Shown here one piece after another: positions 57,612 through 64,000 of a stretch of DNA of 64,000 nucleotides; the stretch's first letter is position 1, and every line of letters starts with the position of its first letter. The DNA is taken from assembly GCF_020171725.1 (NCBI RefSeq), contig NZ_JAIVAJ010000005.1, positions 124,001 to 188,000 of the forward strand, given 5' to 3'. Source of the stretch: Halobacillus litoralis (GTDB lineage Bacteria; Bacillota; Bacilli; Bacillales; Halobacillaceae). Below the pieces are notes generated by a model that worked only from the letters and a program-made list of their open reading frames with translations, had not been told where the DNA came from and did not search any database. Position numbers and translations under genes: made by a program.

Positions 57612-58521
57612 GGAGCTCGCCACCTTTCGTCAAATCTAGGAAGATGTCTTCCAGCGAGTGTGAACGCTCTTCAATGCGGTAGACCGGGATGTGCTGTTCG
57701 ACGAGCAGCGAAACCGCCTTAGCCACTTCCCGGTCCGAAACGTTCTCAAGTGTGACAAACGTCGAGTCTCCACCCACTTCAAAGCCAGCTGACTGCAGGA
57801 TGCTCTTCGCTTTCACGACCTGCCCTGTACGAAGAGCGACCTGTGGCAGGGCTTTATTTTTCAAACGATGAATCGAATCTTGATAGATGAGCTTCCCTTT
57901 TGAAATGATGCCGACCCGCGTTGCCATCTGCTCCATTTCACTGAGCAAGTGACTGGAAATGATGACGGTAATGCCATATTTCTTCGGCATCGTTTTAATA
58001 AGCTCCCGTATCTCCTGGATGCCGGAAGGATCGAGGCCATTCGTCGGCTCATCCAAAATAAGCAGTTCAGGATTTCCGAGTAAAGAGGCGGCAATCCCGA
58101 GTCGCTGCTTCATCCCAAGTGAGTACTGCTTCACCGCACGATCTGCATCCTGCGTGAGCCTTACGATGTTCAACACTTCGTCTATACGGGCTTTCGGTGC
58201 TTGCAGCAAAAGTCGAAGCGCTTCTAAATTTTCGCGTCCTGTTAAATGCTCATAATAGGACGGCGATTCAACGAGAGACCCCATCCGTTTCAAAATCTCC
58301 AGCTGATGGTTCTTTAACGACTGGTTAAAAATTTTTATATCTCCACCTGATGGCTTCATCAAGCCAAGCAGCATTCGGATCGTCGTCGTTTTTCCAGCTC
58401 CGTTCGGACCTAGAAAGCCGTAAATGTCTCCTTGATATACTTTCAAATCCACTGCGTTGACGGCTTTCTGTTTTTTAAATGTTTTCGTTAATTGATTCGT
58501 TTGCAAGATGATTTCATTCAT
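57589..58521 (-). CDS. ABC transporter ATP-binding protein (BcrA/SpaF type)
   Basis: 310 residues: Walker A GFLGPNGAGKTTTIRML, Q-loop, signature YSLGMKQRLGIAASLLGNP (in parts), Walker B LLILDEPTNGLDPSG and H-loop VIISSHLLSEM. The C-terminal extension of about 90 residues is typical of drug/peptide-resistance ATPases. Start ATG at 58521 after GGAGGTG. The promoter is preceded by an 11-bp phased direct repeat. Confidence 0.93.
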   Translation of the reverse strand: MNEIILQTNQLTKTFKKQKAVNAVDLKVYQGDIYGFLGPNGAGKTTTIRMLLGLMKPSGGDIKIFNQSLKNHQLEILKRMGSLVESPSYYEHLTGRENLEALRLLLQAPKARIDEVLNIVRLTQDADRAVKQYSLGMKQRLGIAASLLGNPELLILDEPTNGLDPSGIQEIRELIKTMPKKYGITVIISSHLLSEMEQMATRVGIISKGKLIYQDSIHRLKNKALPQVALRTGQVVKAKSILQSAGFEVGGDSTFVTLENVSDREVAKAVSLLVEQHIPVYRIEERSHSLEDIFLDLTKGGELHAPGTAS

Positions 58522-58540
58522 CTCCCCCACCTCCACTTTC

Positions 58541-58596
58541 ATCATAGATTGTGAGGGTTAAATTCAAGGAAGCGGGTTGTTTAAATTTTGTTTAAA
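58541..58596 (-). promoter_or_regulatory. ABC operon promoter with response-regulator-type direct repeat
   Basis: On the minus strand two TTTAAACAA copies (58596-58588 and 58585-58577), spaced 11 bp, lie just upstream of -35 TTGAAT (58567-58562) and -10 TATGAT (58546-58541; 15-bp spacer). The phasing suits an OmpR-family regulator dimer. Confidence 0.55.
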
Positions 58597-58614
58597 AAAA
58601 TCGGTGAGAGGAAC

Positions 58615-59982
58615 TTAATCCTGCTCACCGATTCTTGTAGAAGGGTTCTCAATCGATATAGTCGTTCCGTCTGGAGCAGAGTCAACCTGCCACTCAAGCC
58701 CCATATCGCGGATCATCAAATCGACGATCGTCAATCCGACACCAGCCCCTTCATGCTTCGAAGAGGAGGCCATACCTGTTCCTCTGTCTTCGATGCAGAG
58801 CTTGTTCTGCTTGAGACGGATGGCGATAAAGCGCCCTGAGGCCGCGTGGCGGACGACATTTTGAAAGAGATTGTCTAAGATGCGTTCCATCCATTTCGAA
58901 TCGATCGCCCAAAGCTGTTCATCTTGTGAAACGTCTACTTCCACTTCCAGCCCTTCCTGCTCGAGGGTGGCATACCAATGAGCCGCAACACGACGTACGA
59001 ACCGGTTCATCTCAACCTGCTCTTCATGGTAGGGGTATTTCTTACTGGTCAACAGCGAGAGAGAAAGGAGATTATCAATCAAATGACTGAGAGAATCGAT
59101 TTTCATATTGATGGAATCCAACGACGCCTGCCCCTTCTCCGACTTCACTTCACGACTTACCTCTGCAAGAGAAGCACGAATCGTGGTAAGCGGTGTCCGG
59201 AGGTCGTGAGACAAGCTCGCGATCCATTCTCTCCTTAACGCTTCCTCTTTCCTCTCCCGTTCGCGGCTCTCTTCAAGCTCCTTCACCATGCGATTAAAGC
59301 TGACTTCAAGCATTCCGATTTCATCATTCGAGGTCCGTTCGACGGGCGTCGGAAGTCCGTTATCCCCCCGCTGCTCCATTGCGCTTTCAAGCCTTTTCAA
59401 ACGCCCCTGCACCTTACGGAAAAACACCCACGAGAGGACGATGAAGCCAATGAATACCGCTGCGATCGCAATAAAGATGAATACGTCATAGCTTCTTTCC
59501 AGCTTCGTAATAGGGGGGCCTAACAACTCCCTGTCGATTTCGATGACCATAAAGCCTCTATTGCTCTCCTCGAGTGAGGCGACGACCGTGAAAAGTTCCC
59601 CATCATACCGTTCTTTCATAAATTGAACCGCATCCCCCTGCGACCACTGCTCGGGGATCTCCGCCTGCAGGTTGATCTGTTCTTTCAGCTGTCCATTTTC
59701 CCCGACCCAGAACATTCCGGCATCGGGCCAGCGCTCGTGCCATTCAGCCATGCGGCTCAGGATTACGTCTTCCGGCTCATCGGATAACTCCGCCACTTCC
59801 TCGTGCCACGTCGCTTCCATATAGTCATAGTCCTGGTACGGGTCTTCTTCATCCTGCATGAGAACCGGCGGAAGATAGACCGTCAGCGAAATCAAAGGCA
59901 GACAGAAAGGGAGAAACAAGAGGGCAAGAAAAACCAGTAGAATGTACTTCGTCTGCAACGAGGAGGTCCATTTCACCTTCAT
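58615..59982 (-). CDS. Sensor histidine kinase
   Basis: 455 residues: two TM helices (about 13-40 and 165-188) flanking a ~125-residue extracellular sensor rich in acidic residues, HAMP (about 188-240), HisKA with phospho-acceptor His259 in SLSHDLRTPL, and HATPase (DNLFQNVVRHA, GTGMASS, GVGLTIVDLM). The start overlaps the regulator gene stop by 4 bp. Confidence 0.94.
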   Translation of the reverse strand: MKVKWTSSLQTKYILLVFLALLFLPFCLPLISLTVYLPPVLMQDEEDPYQDYDYMEATWHEEVAELSDEPEDVILSRMAEWHERWPDAGMFWVGENGQLKEQINLQAEIPEQWSQGDAVQFMKERYDGELFTVVASLEESNRGFMVIEIDRELLGPPITKLERSYDVFIFIAIAAVFIGFIVLSWVFFRKVQGRLKRLESAMEQRGDNGLPTPVERTSNDEIGMLEVSFNRMVKELEESRERERKEEALRREWIASLSHDLRTPLTTIRASLAEVSREVKSEKGQASLDSINMKIDSLSHLIDNLLSLSLLTSKKYPYHEEQVEMNRFVRRVAAHWYATLEQEGLEVEVDVSQDEQLWAIDSKWMERILDNLFQNVVRHAASGRFIAIRLKQNKLCIEDRGTGMASSSKHEGAGVGLTIVDLMIRDMGLEWQVDSAPDGTTISIENPSTRIGEQD

Positions 59983-60644
59983 GCTCTCACCCTGTATCCG
60001 ATGCCGCGAATTGTCTCAATGATTTCAGGATGGGAAGGGTCACGCTCTATTTTTTCCCGTAAATGCCTGACGTGCACCATCAGCGTTTTATCGCCTTCAC
60101 GGTACGGCTCCTCCCACACGCCTTCATACAGCTGCTCCTTCGTCAAAATTTGATTGAGATGTCTCAAGAAAAATTTAAATATGTAAAATTGCTTTCCAGT
60201 CAAAATGATTTCTCCGCCCGTCTCTTCGTTGATGACAACCTGCTGCTCCAAATGGATGCGCAAGTGACGGATCGTTAACACGTCTTCTTTCGTTTTCTCG
60301 TATTTTCTTGCCTGGATTTCGATTCGCATGATGAGTTCTTCCGGATGGAACGGCTTGGTCATGTAGTCATCCGCAAACTCAAGCCCTTCTAATTTGTCGT
60401 CTATCGACGTGCGGGCAGACAGCATGATGATGGGCAATCCTGGATGCTTTCGCTTGATGCGCCTCCCTACAGAAAACCCGTCCAGTCCCGGCAGCATGAC
60501 GTCCAGAACGACGACCGCATACTGACTGATCGACGCCGGAAGCTTTCCTTCTGTAATCCAGTCGACACGAAAGCCTGCCTCTTCTAATTTTTTCTGGACC
60601 CATGTGCCGATCTCAACATCGTCCTCTATGTAAAGAATGTCCAT
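59979..60644 (-). CDS. OmpR/PhoB-family response regulator
   Basis: 221 residues: receiver with acidic pocket IEDD, phospho-acceptor Asp48 in VLDVMLPG, Lys in DDYMTKPFHPEE; winged-helix domain about 125-221 (LTGKQFYIFKFFLRHLNQILTK in parts; VRHLREKIERDPS; IRGIGYRVRA). AAGGAGGGAGCGAG precedes the ATG. First gene of the kinase pair; likely controls the ABC operon downstream. Confidence 0.95.
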   Translation of the reverse strand: MDILYIEDDVEIGTWVQKKLEEAGFRVDWITEGKLPASISQYAVVVLDVMLPGLDGFSVGRRIKRKHPGLPIIMLSARTSIDDKLEGLEFADDYMTKPFHPEELIMRIEIQARKYEKTKEDVLTIRHLRIHLEQQVVINEETGGEIILTGKQFYIFKFFLRHLNQILTKEQLYEGVWEEPYREGDKTLMVHVRHLREKIERDPSHPEIIETIRGIGYRVRA

Positions 60645-60706
60645 CTCGCTCCCTCCTTCACCTAATATCTTACAACATCCTCACATGATGTGGAGGAATT
60701 TTTTAA

Positions 60707-60736
60707 TCATAACTCGACCACCTCTGTACATATAGT
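60707..60736 (+). promoter_or_regulatory. Possible sigma-E promoter of cwlJ-gerQ
   Basis: -35-like TCATAAC (60707-60713), 15-bp spacer, -10-like CATATAGT (60729-60736) against CATACANT. Fits the mother-cell expression known for cwlJ and gerQ; two mismatches make it tentative. Confidence 0.4.
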
Positions 60737-60780
60737 GTTAAAGAACAACCATTCATGGCTCTAAAAAGCGAGGTGACCGC

Positions 60781-61203
60781 ATGGCTGTTATTGCCTACAA
60801 TGAAGCGGACGTTGGCCTGCTTGCCAGACTGATGAGGGCGGAAGCTGAGGGTGATGGGCAACTCGGAATGCTTATGGTCGGAAATACAGGAGTCAACCGT
60901 GTCAGGGGAGATTGCATCGACTTCACCGATATCAACTCGATCCGTGACATGGTGTATCAAAACCCCGGTGGATTCGAAGCGACTCAGAAGGGTTACTTTT
61001 ACCAGCGAGCCCGGGAGAAGGACAAACGACTGGCCAGAAAGACGATCAACGGCAAGCGTTATCACCCGGCTTCGAATTCCCTTTGGTTCTTCAGGCCGGA
61101 AGGAGAGTGCCCGGCTCAATGGTATGGTCAATGGAATACAGGCAGATTTAAATCCCACTGCTTTTATTCGCCGACTCGTTCGGATTGTCCTAGTGTTTAT
61201 TAA
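60781..61203 (+). CDS. cwlJ: Spore cortex-lytic hydrolase CwlJ
   Basis: Cell-wall hydrolase of the SleB family needed for cortex breakdown in calcium-dipicolinate germination. 140 residues without signal peptide, as in CwlJ (coat-localised). Catalytic Glu region RLMRAEAEGDGQ, then VGNTGVNRV, and the C-terminal GRFKSHCFYSP. GAGGTGA precedes the ATG. It is followed by gerQ after 21 bp; CwlJ localisation depends on GerQ. Confidence 0.93.
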   Translation: MAVIAYNEADVGLLARLMRAEAEGDGQLGMLMVGNTGVNRVRGDCIDFTDINSIRDMVYQNPGGFEATQKGYFYQRAREKDKRLARKTINGKRYHPASNSLWFFRPEGECPAQWYGQWNTGRFKSHCFYSPTRSDCPSVY

Positions 61204-61224
61204 TTTTGACAAGGAGTGATTCAA

Positions 61225-61662
61225 TTGGCAAAAAATCAACCAATGGGCGGACAGGGACAGGCGATGTACGGCCAAGGTTCATCCCCTTATTATCCAGGCA
61301 ATCCTTATATGTATTATTACCCGAGCGCCCCGACACCGAGCGGTATCCCTCAAGGTCAAAGTGGAGGGTACGGCGGCATCAACCCGCCTAACATGCTTCC
61401 TTCTGAAGAATCGTATATCGAAAACATCCTGCGCTTGAATGCAGGAAAACCGGCTACTGTGTATATGACGTTCGAAAATAATGACCAGTGGAATGCCAAA
61501 GTGTTCAAAGGGATCATCGAGGCTGCCGGACGTGATCACATCATCTTAAGTGACCCTCAGACTGGCAAAAGGTACTTATTGCTTATGATTTATCTCGATT
61601 ACATTACGTTTGATGAAGAAATCCAATACAGCTACCCGTTTAACGGCACCACTCCAAGGTAA
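61225..61662 (+). CDS. gerQ: Spore coat protein GerQ
   Basis: 145 residues: a Gly/Pro/Tyr/Gln-rich N-terminal tail (about 1-50, substrate of coat transglutaminase), then a conserved domain (LPSEESYIENILRLNAGK, in parts; VYMTFENNDQW; DHIILSDPQTGKRYLL). Anchors CwlJ in the coat. The start is TTG at 61225, 8-9 nt after AAGGAG; the GTG at 61216 lies inside that site. Confidence 0.93.
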   Translation: MAKNQPMGGQGQAMYGQGSSPYYPGNPYMYYYPSAPTPSGIPQGQSGGYGGINPPNMLPSEESYIENILRLNAGKPATVYMTFENNDQWNAKVFKGIIEAAGRDHIILSDPQTGKRYLLLMIYLDYITFDEEIQYSYPFNGTTPR

Positions 61663-61664
61663 CA

Positions 61665-61693
61665 AAAAACTCGCTATTTGATAGCGAGTTTTT
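61665..61693 (+). terminator. gerQ terminator
   Basis: Perfect stem AAAAACTCGCTAT / ATAGCGAGTTTTT right after the gerQ stop. Confidence 0.9.
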
Positions 61694-61719
61694 CATCTTG
61701 AATAGAAAAGGGTGAAAGG

Positions 61720-61971
61720 ATGAAGCATCCTTACGAAAACTATCAGCACGCTCAGCTTGGAACGATCGCATTAGCCGTCCTTCTAGCCATCGTCGGTCTC
61801 TTCCAGCTCGAACATCAGTGGATTCTCCTTCTGATGTTCTACGTCCTTGCCGGAAGTTTTTTCTTCGACACCCTCATCGCATCAAAAAAGCAGCAGAAGT
61901 TTCAGGCGATGATCCAACTGCTGCGCGGGGTGATCATCTTCTTGTTTGTTACGCTGCTTTATTTTTTCTAA
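61720..61971 (+). CDS. Small membrane protein, unknown
   Basis: 83 residues with three hydrophobic segments (about 13-29, 33-50, 66-83). It ends on LYFF with no soluble domain. Unassigned. AAAGGGTG and AAAGG precede the ATG. Its stop overlaps the stop of convergent ywdK by 4 bp. Confidence 0.7.
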   Translation: MKHPYENYQHAQLGTIALAVLLAIVGLFQLEHQWILLLMFYVLAGSFFFDTLIASKKQQKFQAMIQLLRGVIIFLFVTLLYFF

Positions 61972-62339
61972 ATGTATTTAATGACGGCATATCCAAGCAA
62001 GATCCAGCCGATTAAGAAAGACAGACCACCTAAAGGTGTTATCATAGCAAACGTCTTAATCCCTGTTGGAGCGTAAATATAGAGGCTCCCGGAGAATAAA
62101 ATAATGCCTATGAAGAAGAACCATCCTGCGCCTGTCATCAATCCGGTCTGGATTTTGCTCATTAACAATGCCGTAACGAGAAGCGCCATCGTGTGGAACA
62201 TTTGATAATCAACGGCTTTGCCCCACTGATCCAGGCCTTTCTGTGACACTTTCCCTTCCAATCCGTGCGCACCGAAAGCACCAAGCGCCACGGCTAAAAA
62301 TCCGTTCAATGCTCCTAATAGTAAAAAGAGTTTCATCAT
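61968..62339 (-). CDS. ywdK: DUF423 membrane protein YwdK
   Basis: 123 residues, four hydrophobic helices with the family motifs LGALNGFLAVALGAFGAHGLEG at the start and FSGSLYIYAPTGIK / TPLGGLSFLIGW near the end. Function unknown. The ATG at 62339 has AGGGGA upstream (ATG at 62336 is the alternative). It follows ywdI by 15 bp. Confidence 0.88.
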   Translation of the reverse strand: MMKLFLLLGALNGFLAVALGAFGAHGLEGKVSQKGLDQWGKAVDYQMFHTMALLVTALLMSKIQTGLMTGAGWFFFIGIILFSGSLYIYAPTGIKTFAMITPLGGLSFLIGWILLGYAVIKYI

Positions 62340-62354
62340 TATTTGTTCCCCTCT

Positions 62355-62708
62355 CTAGAAATCAAAGATCGATTCTCCATTTGCCTCATCATCACCTTTT
62401 GTCTTCTTGGAGGATTGAGGCTTGTCTCCCCCCATCATCACTCGGATCTCTTCAGGGGTCGGCTCATCGGCCTCGCCCTTCTGTTCCGTCGACTTGGACG
62501 TGCCGCCGCCCATCATCGCGCGCACTTCATCACTCGTCGGTTCGATTACCGAGCGTTTGGAAGACGTCTCCTGCTCAAGAAAAAGATCCGCCAGCAGACG
62601 GACAGAACGTACATGCTCCTTCACCTTCTCATCATTTCCGTGCTGAAGCATCGCTTCCTGTATCTCATTGGACATTTTCTTTAAGACGGTTTGATTCGAA
62701 ATTGCCAT
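62355..62708 (-). CDS. ywdI: DUF5327-type protein YwdI
   Basis: 117 residues, highly charged, with repeated 'EVRAMMGGG / EIRVMMGG' segments (about 60-95) and a hydrophilic tail. The pattern matches YwdI. Unknown role. The ATG at 62708 has AAGGAG 10 nt upstream. Upstream on the plus side begins the array region. Confidence 0.8.
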   Translation of the reverse strand: MAISNQTVLKKMSNEIQEAMLQHGNDEKVKEHVRSVRLLADLFLEQETSSKRSVIEPTSDEVRAMMGGGTSKSTEQKGEADEPTPEEIRVMMGGDKPQSSKKTKGDDEANGESIFDF

Positions 62709-62929
62709 CGTCGTCAAACTCCTTTTTGCTTATTAAAAATTACACTCTGTCGTAGTTTAACACGTCTGGCGGGATTCTGTCCTACTTCTCGTTGAAGCCT
62801 GTTGGATTCAGCAGGTTGGGTGGATGAGGTCAGTTCGGGGAGGGTCGGGTTGTTGGAATGGAGATGGTTTCTTTTTCATCTACAGTTTCAAGAGATATGG
62901 CACTGAAAACGGTGATTATATTTTTTAAT

Positions 62930-63130
62930 CGACGCTTTGTGGTGATACGACTCTCGAAACGTCGATTATATCGATTTATTCGACGTTTTGTGCTTATACG
63001 GCTCTCGAAACGTCGATTATATCGGTTTATTCTACGTTTTGTACTGATACGGCTCTCGAAACGTCGATTATATCGGTTTATTCGACGCTTTGTGCTGATA
63101 CGACTCTCGAAACGTCGATTATATTCATTT
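62930..63130. repeat. 51-bp tandem array, four units
   Basis: Units begin at 62930, 62981, 63032 and 63083. Each carries inverted arms CGACGTTTTG and CGAAACGTCG, so both within and between units the sequence can fold into hairpins. It lies between ywdI and the sodium transporter gene, divergent-side gap of ~500 bp. Confidence 0.9.
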
Positions 63131-63195
63131 GTGAGATTTCGAGTGATAAAGCTTCAAACACATCCTTCGAACAACCTAATCCCGAATCTGCAGAC

Positions 63196-63232
63196 AGAAA
63201 AAAATCCTGAGGCGAGGACGCCCCGGGATTTT
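63196..63232 (-). terminator. Terminator of the sodium transporter gene
   Basis: Minus-strand stem AAATCCCGGGGCG / CGCCTCAGGATTT with a T-run, 4 bp after the stop codon. Confidence 0.85.
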
Positions 63233-63235
63233 CTA

Positions 63236-64000
63236 TTATAAGAATGGGAAGATGACTGAAAGCAGTCCAACCGCATTCAAGAAAATGATGACAATCAAGA
63301 TTGGTGCCAAATACTTCACGATAAAGTGCCAGAATCCGCCTATTGGAGAATTGGACAAGTCTGTCGCTTCCAGCGCTTCGCTTTTCTTAAGGAACCAGCC
63401 GACTAACAGAGCCATCGACAGTCCGCCGAGTGGCAGAAGGATGTTCGATGCAATGTAGTCCATGGAATCGAGGATGCCTAGGTCGCCAATTGGCGTTACA
63501 CCTGACCAGACTCCGAAACCAAGTGATACACCGATTCCCATTACGAACATAATCGAGCCCATCAGTACGCTTGTTGCGAATCGGCTCCATCCGAATGCGC
63601 GCATGAAGTAGGCTGTCGGCACTTCAAGAATCGATACTGAAGAGGACAGGGATGCCAATACAAGTGCGAAGAAGAAGATCAGTCCTACGACTCCGCCGAA
63701 TGGCATTTGTTCAAAGATCGTCGGTAACGTGATGAAGACCAGTGGTGGTCCTGAGCTTGGATCGATCCCGAAAGCAAATACGGCCGGGAAAATCACAATA
63801 CCTGAAATGACGGCAAAGAACGTGTCCATCAGTCCGATTCCAAGTGTTGCACTTGGAAGTTTGTTTTCCTTCTTCAAGTAACTCCCGTACGTAAGCATGG
63901 CTCCCATACCGAGACTCAGCGAGAAGAATGCCTGACCCAGTGCTGCAATATAGATTGACGGATCGCTTAATGCGGACCAGTCCGGCGTGAATAGGAACTT
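63236..64000 (-). CDS. Sodium-dependent transporter (NSS/SNF family), truncated at window end
   Basis: The 3' 254 codons are inside the window; the frame stays open through base 64000. At least six hydrophobic helices, with the NSS pattern ALGQAFFSLSLGMGAMLTYGSYLKK, then FFALVLASLSSSVSILEVPTA near TM8. The family imports amino acids or other small solutes with Na+. B. subtilis YocR/YhdH are similar; the substrate cannot be inferred. Confidence 0.9.
   Translation of the reverse strand, partial: KFLFTPDWSALSDPSIYIAALGQAFFSLSLGMGAMLTYGSYLKKENKLPSATLGIGLMDTFFAVISGIVIFPAVFAFGIDPSSGPPLVFITLPTIFEQMPFGGVVGLIFFFALVLASLSSSVSILEVPTAYFMRAFGWSRFATSVLMGSIMFVMGIGVSLGFGVWSGVTPIGDLGILDSMDYIASNILLPLGGLSMALLVGWFLKKSEALEATDLSNSPIGGFWHFIVKYLAPILIVIIFLNAVGLLSVIFPFL

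Noticed and set aside
60703..61275. 190-residue minus-strand frame over cwlJ
   Set aside because: Antisense to cwlJ, whose motifs are clear.
62858..63241. 127-residue plus-strand frame with repeats of LSKRRLYRF type
   Set aside because: Open because the 51-bp unit is divisible by 3; weak start and strongly biased composition. Kept as a finding, not as a gene.

Overview
The window is a chromosomal segment of a spore-forming, low-to-medium GC Gram-positive of the family Bacillaceae. I infer a halophilic or halotolerant genus near Halobacillus, Pontibacillus or Thalassobacillus; no rRNA or tRNA gene is present to fix the genus. The evidence is (i) strong gene-order agreement with the Bacillus subtilis ywl-ywk-ywj-ywi-ywh-ywg-ywf-ywd arc next to the replication origin, (ii) sporulation and germination genes (spoIIR, spo0F, cwlJ, gerQ, a pbpG-type PBP), and (iii) AGGAGG-type ribosome binding sites with frequent GTG/TTG starts.

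Layout. 1-1286: start of a Vpr-like secreted subtilase, cut by the window edge. 1654-13810: mnaA, upp, glyA, ywlG, rpiB, a chemotaxis receptor, ywlE, mntP, ywlC, a DnaA-box cluster, a GNAT-like ORF, spoIIR, prmC and prfA, all on the minus strand. 13883-24696: a lipoprotein, a Cys-rich helical protein, tdk, rpmE2, rho, murA, a small transaldolase, fbaA, spo0F, pyrG (with a CTP-attenuator leader) and rpoE. 26010-37785: an acyl-CoA catabolism block (IcmF, TetR regulator, MeaB GTPase, two acyl-CoA dehydrogenases, 3-hydroxybutyryl-CoA dehydrogenase, thiolase, Fe-S reductase FadF), apparently grown into the acdA-fadF position known from B. subtilis. 37950-48177: clsB, a XapX peptide, argS, ywiB, a membrane protein, speB, speE, pbpG, a YolD protein with a LexA box, and ywhD. 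48426-55852: a fused peptide-type ABC permease, ywgA, ywfO, lipL, pta and hemQ. 55960-60644: a small membrane peptide, two permeases, an ATPase, a histidine kinase and a response regulator, which look like a peptide-antibiotic sensing and resistance unit. 60781-64000: cwlJ-gerQ, small membrane proteins, ywdK, ywdI and a truncated sodium symporter.

How genes work together. The acyl-CoA block should carry branched or short acyl-CoAs through dehydrogenation, hydroxyacyl oxidation and thiolysis, pass electrons to the membrane through FadF, and isomerise isobutyryl/butyryl-CoA with IcmF. Two matching inverted repeats, one of them between the -35 and -10 of the fadF promoter, are good candidates for the operator of the cluster's TetR regulator, and a perfect cre site precedes the thiolase gene. 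speE and speB form a polyamine operon. The kinase/regulator pair sits directly upstream of the ABC operon, whose promoter carries an 11-bp phased direct repeat.

The most unusual content is non-coding. A dispersed family of ~120-235 bp palindromic elements has terminal and inner stems that change sequence from copy to copy but keep pairing, around fixed boxes (GAGACTCC and GGAAAGCGAG). There are three unrelated intergenic tandem arrays (20-, 52- and 51-bp units), a long hairpin burying the mntP ribosome binding site, and a structured, terminator-ended stretch between rpmE2 and tdk. I saw no phage, transposase, CRISPR array or recognisable defence system.
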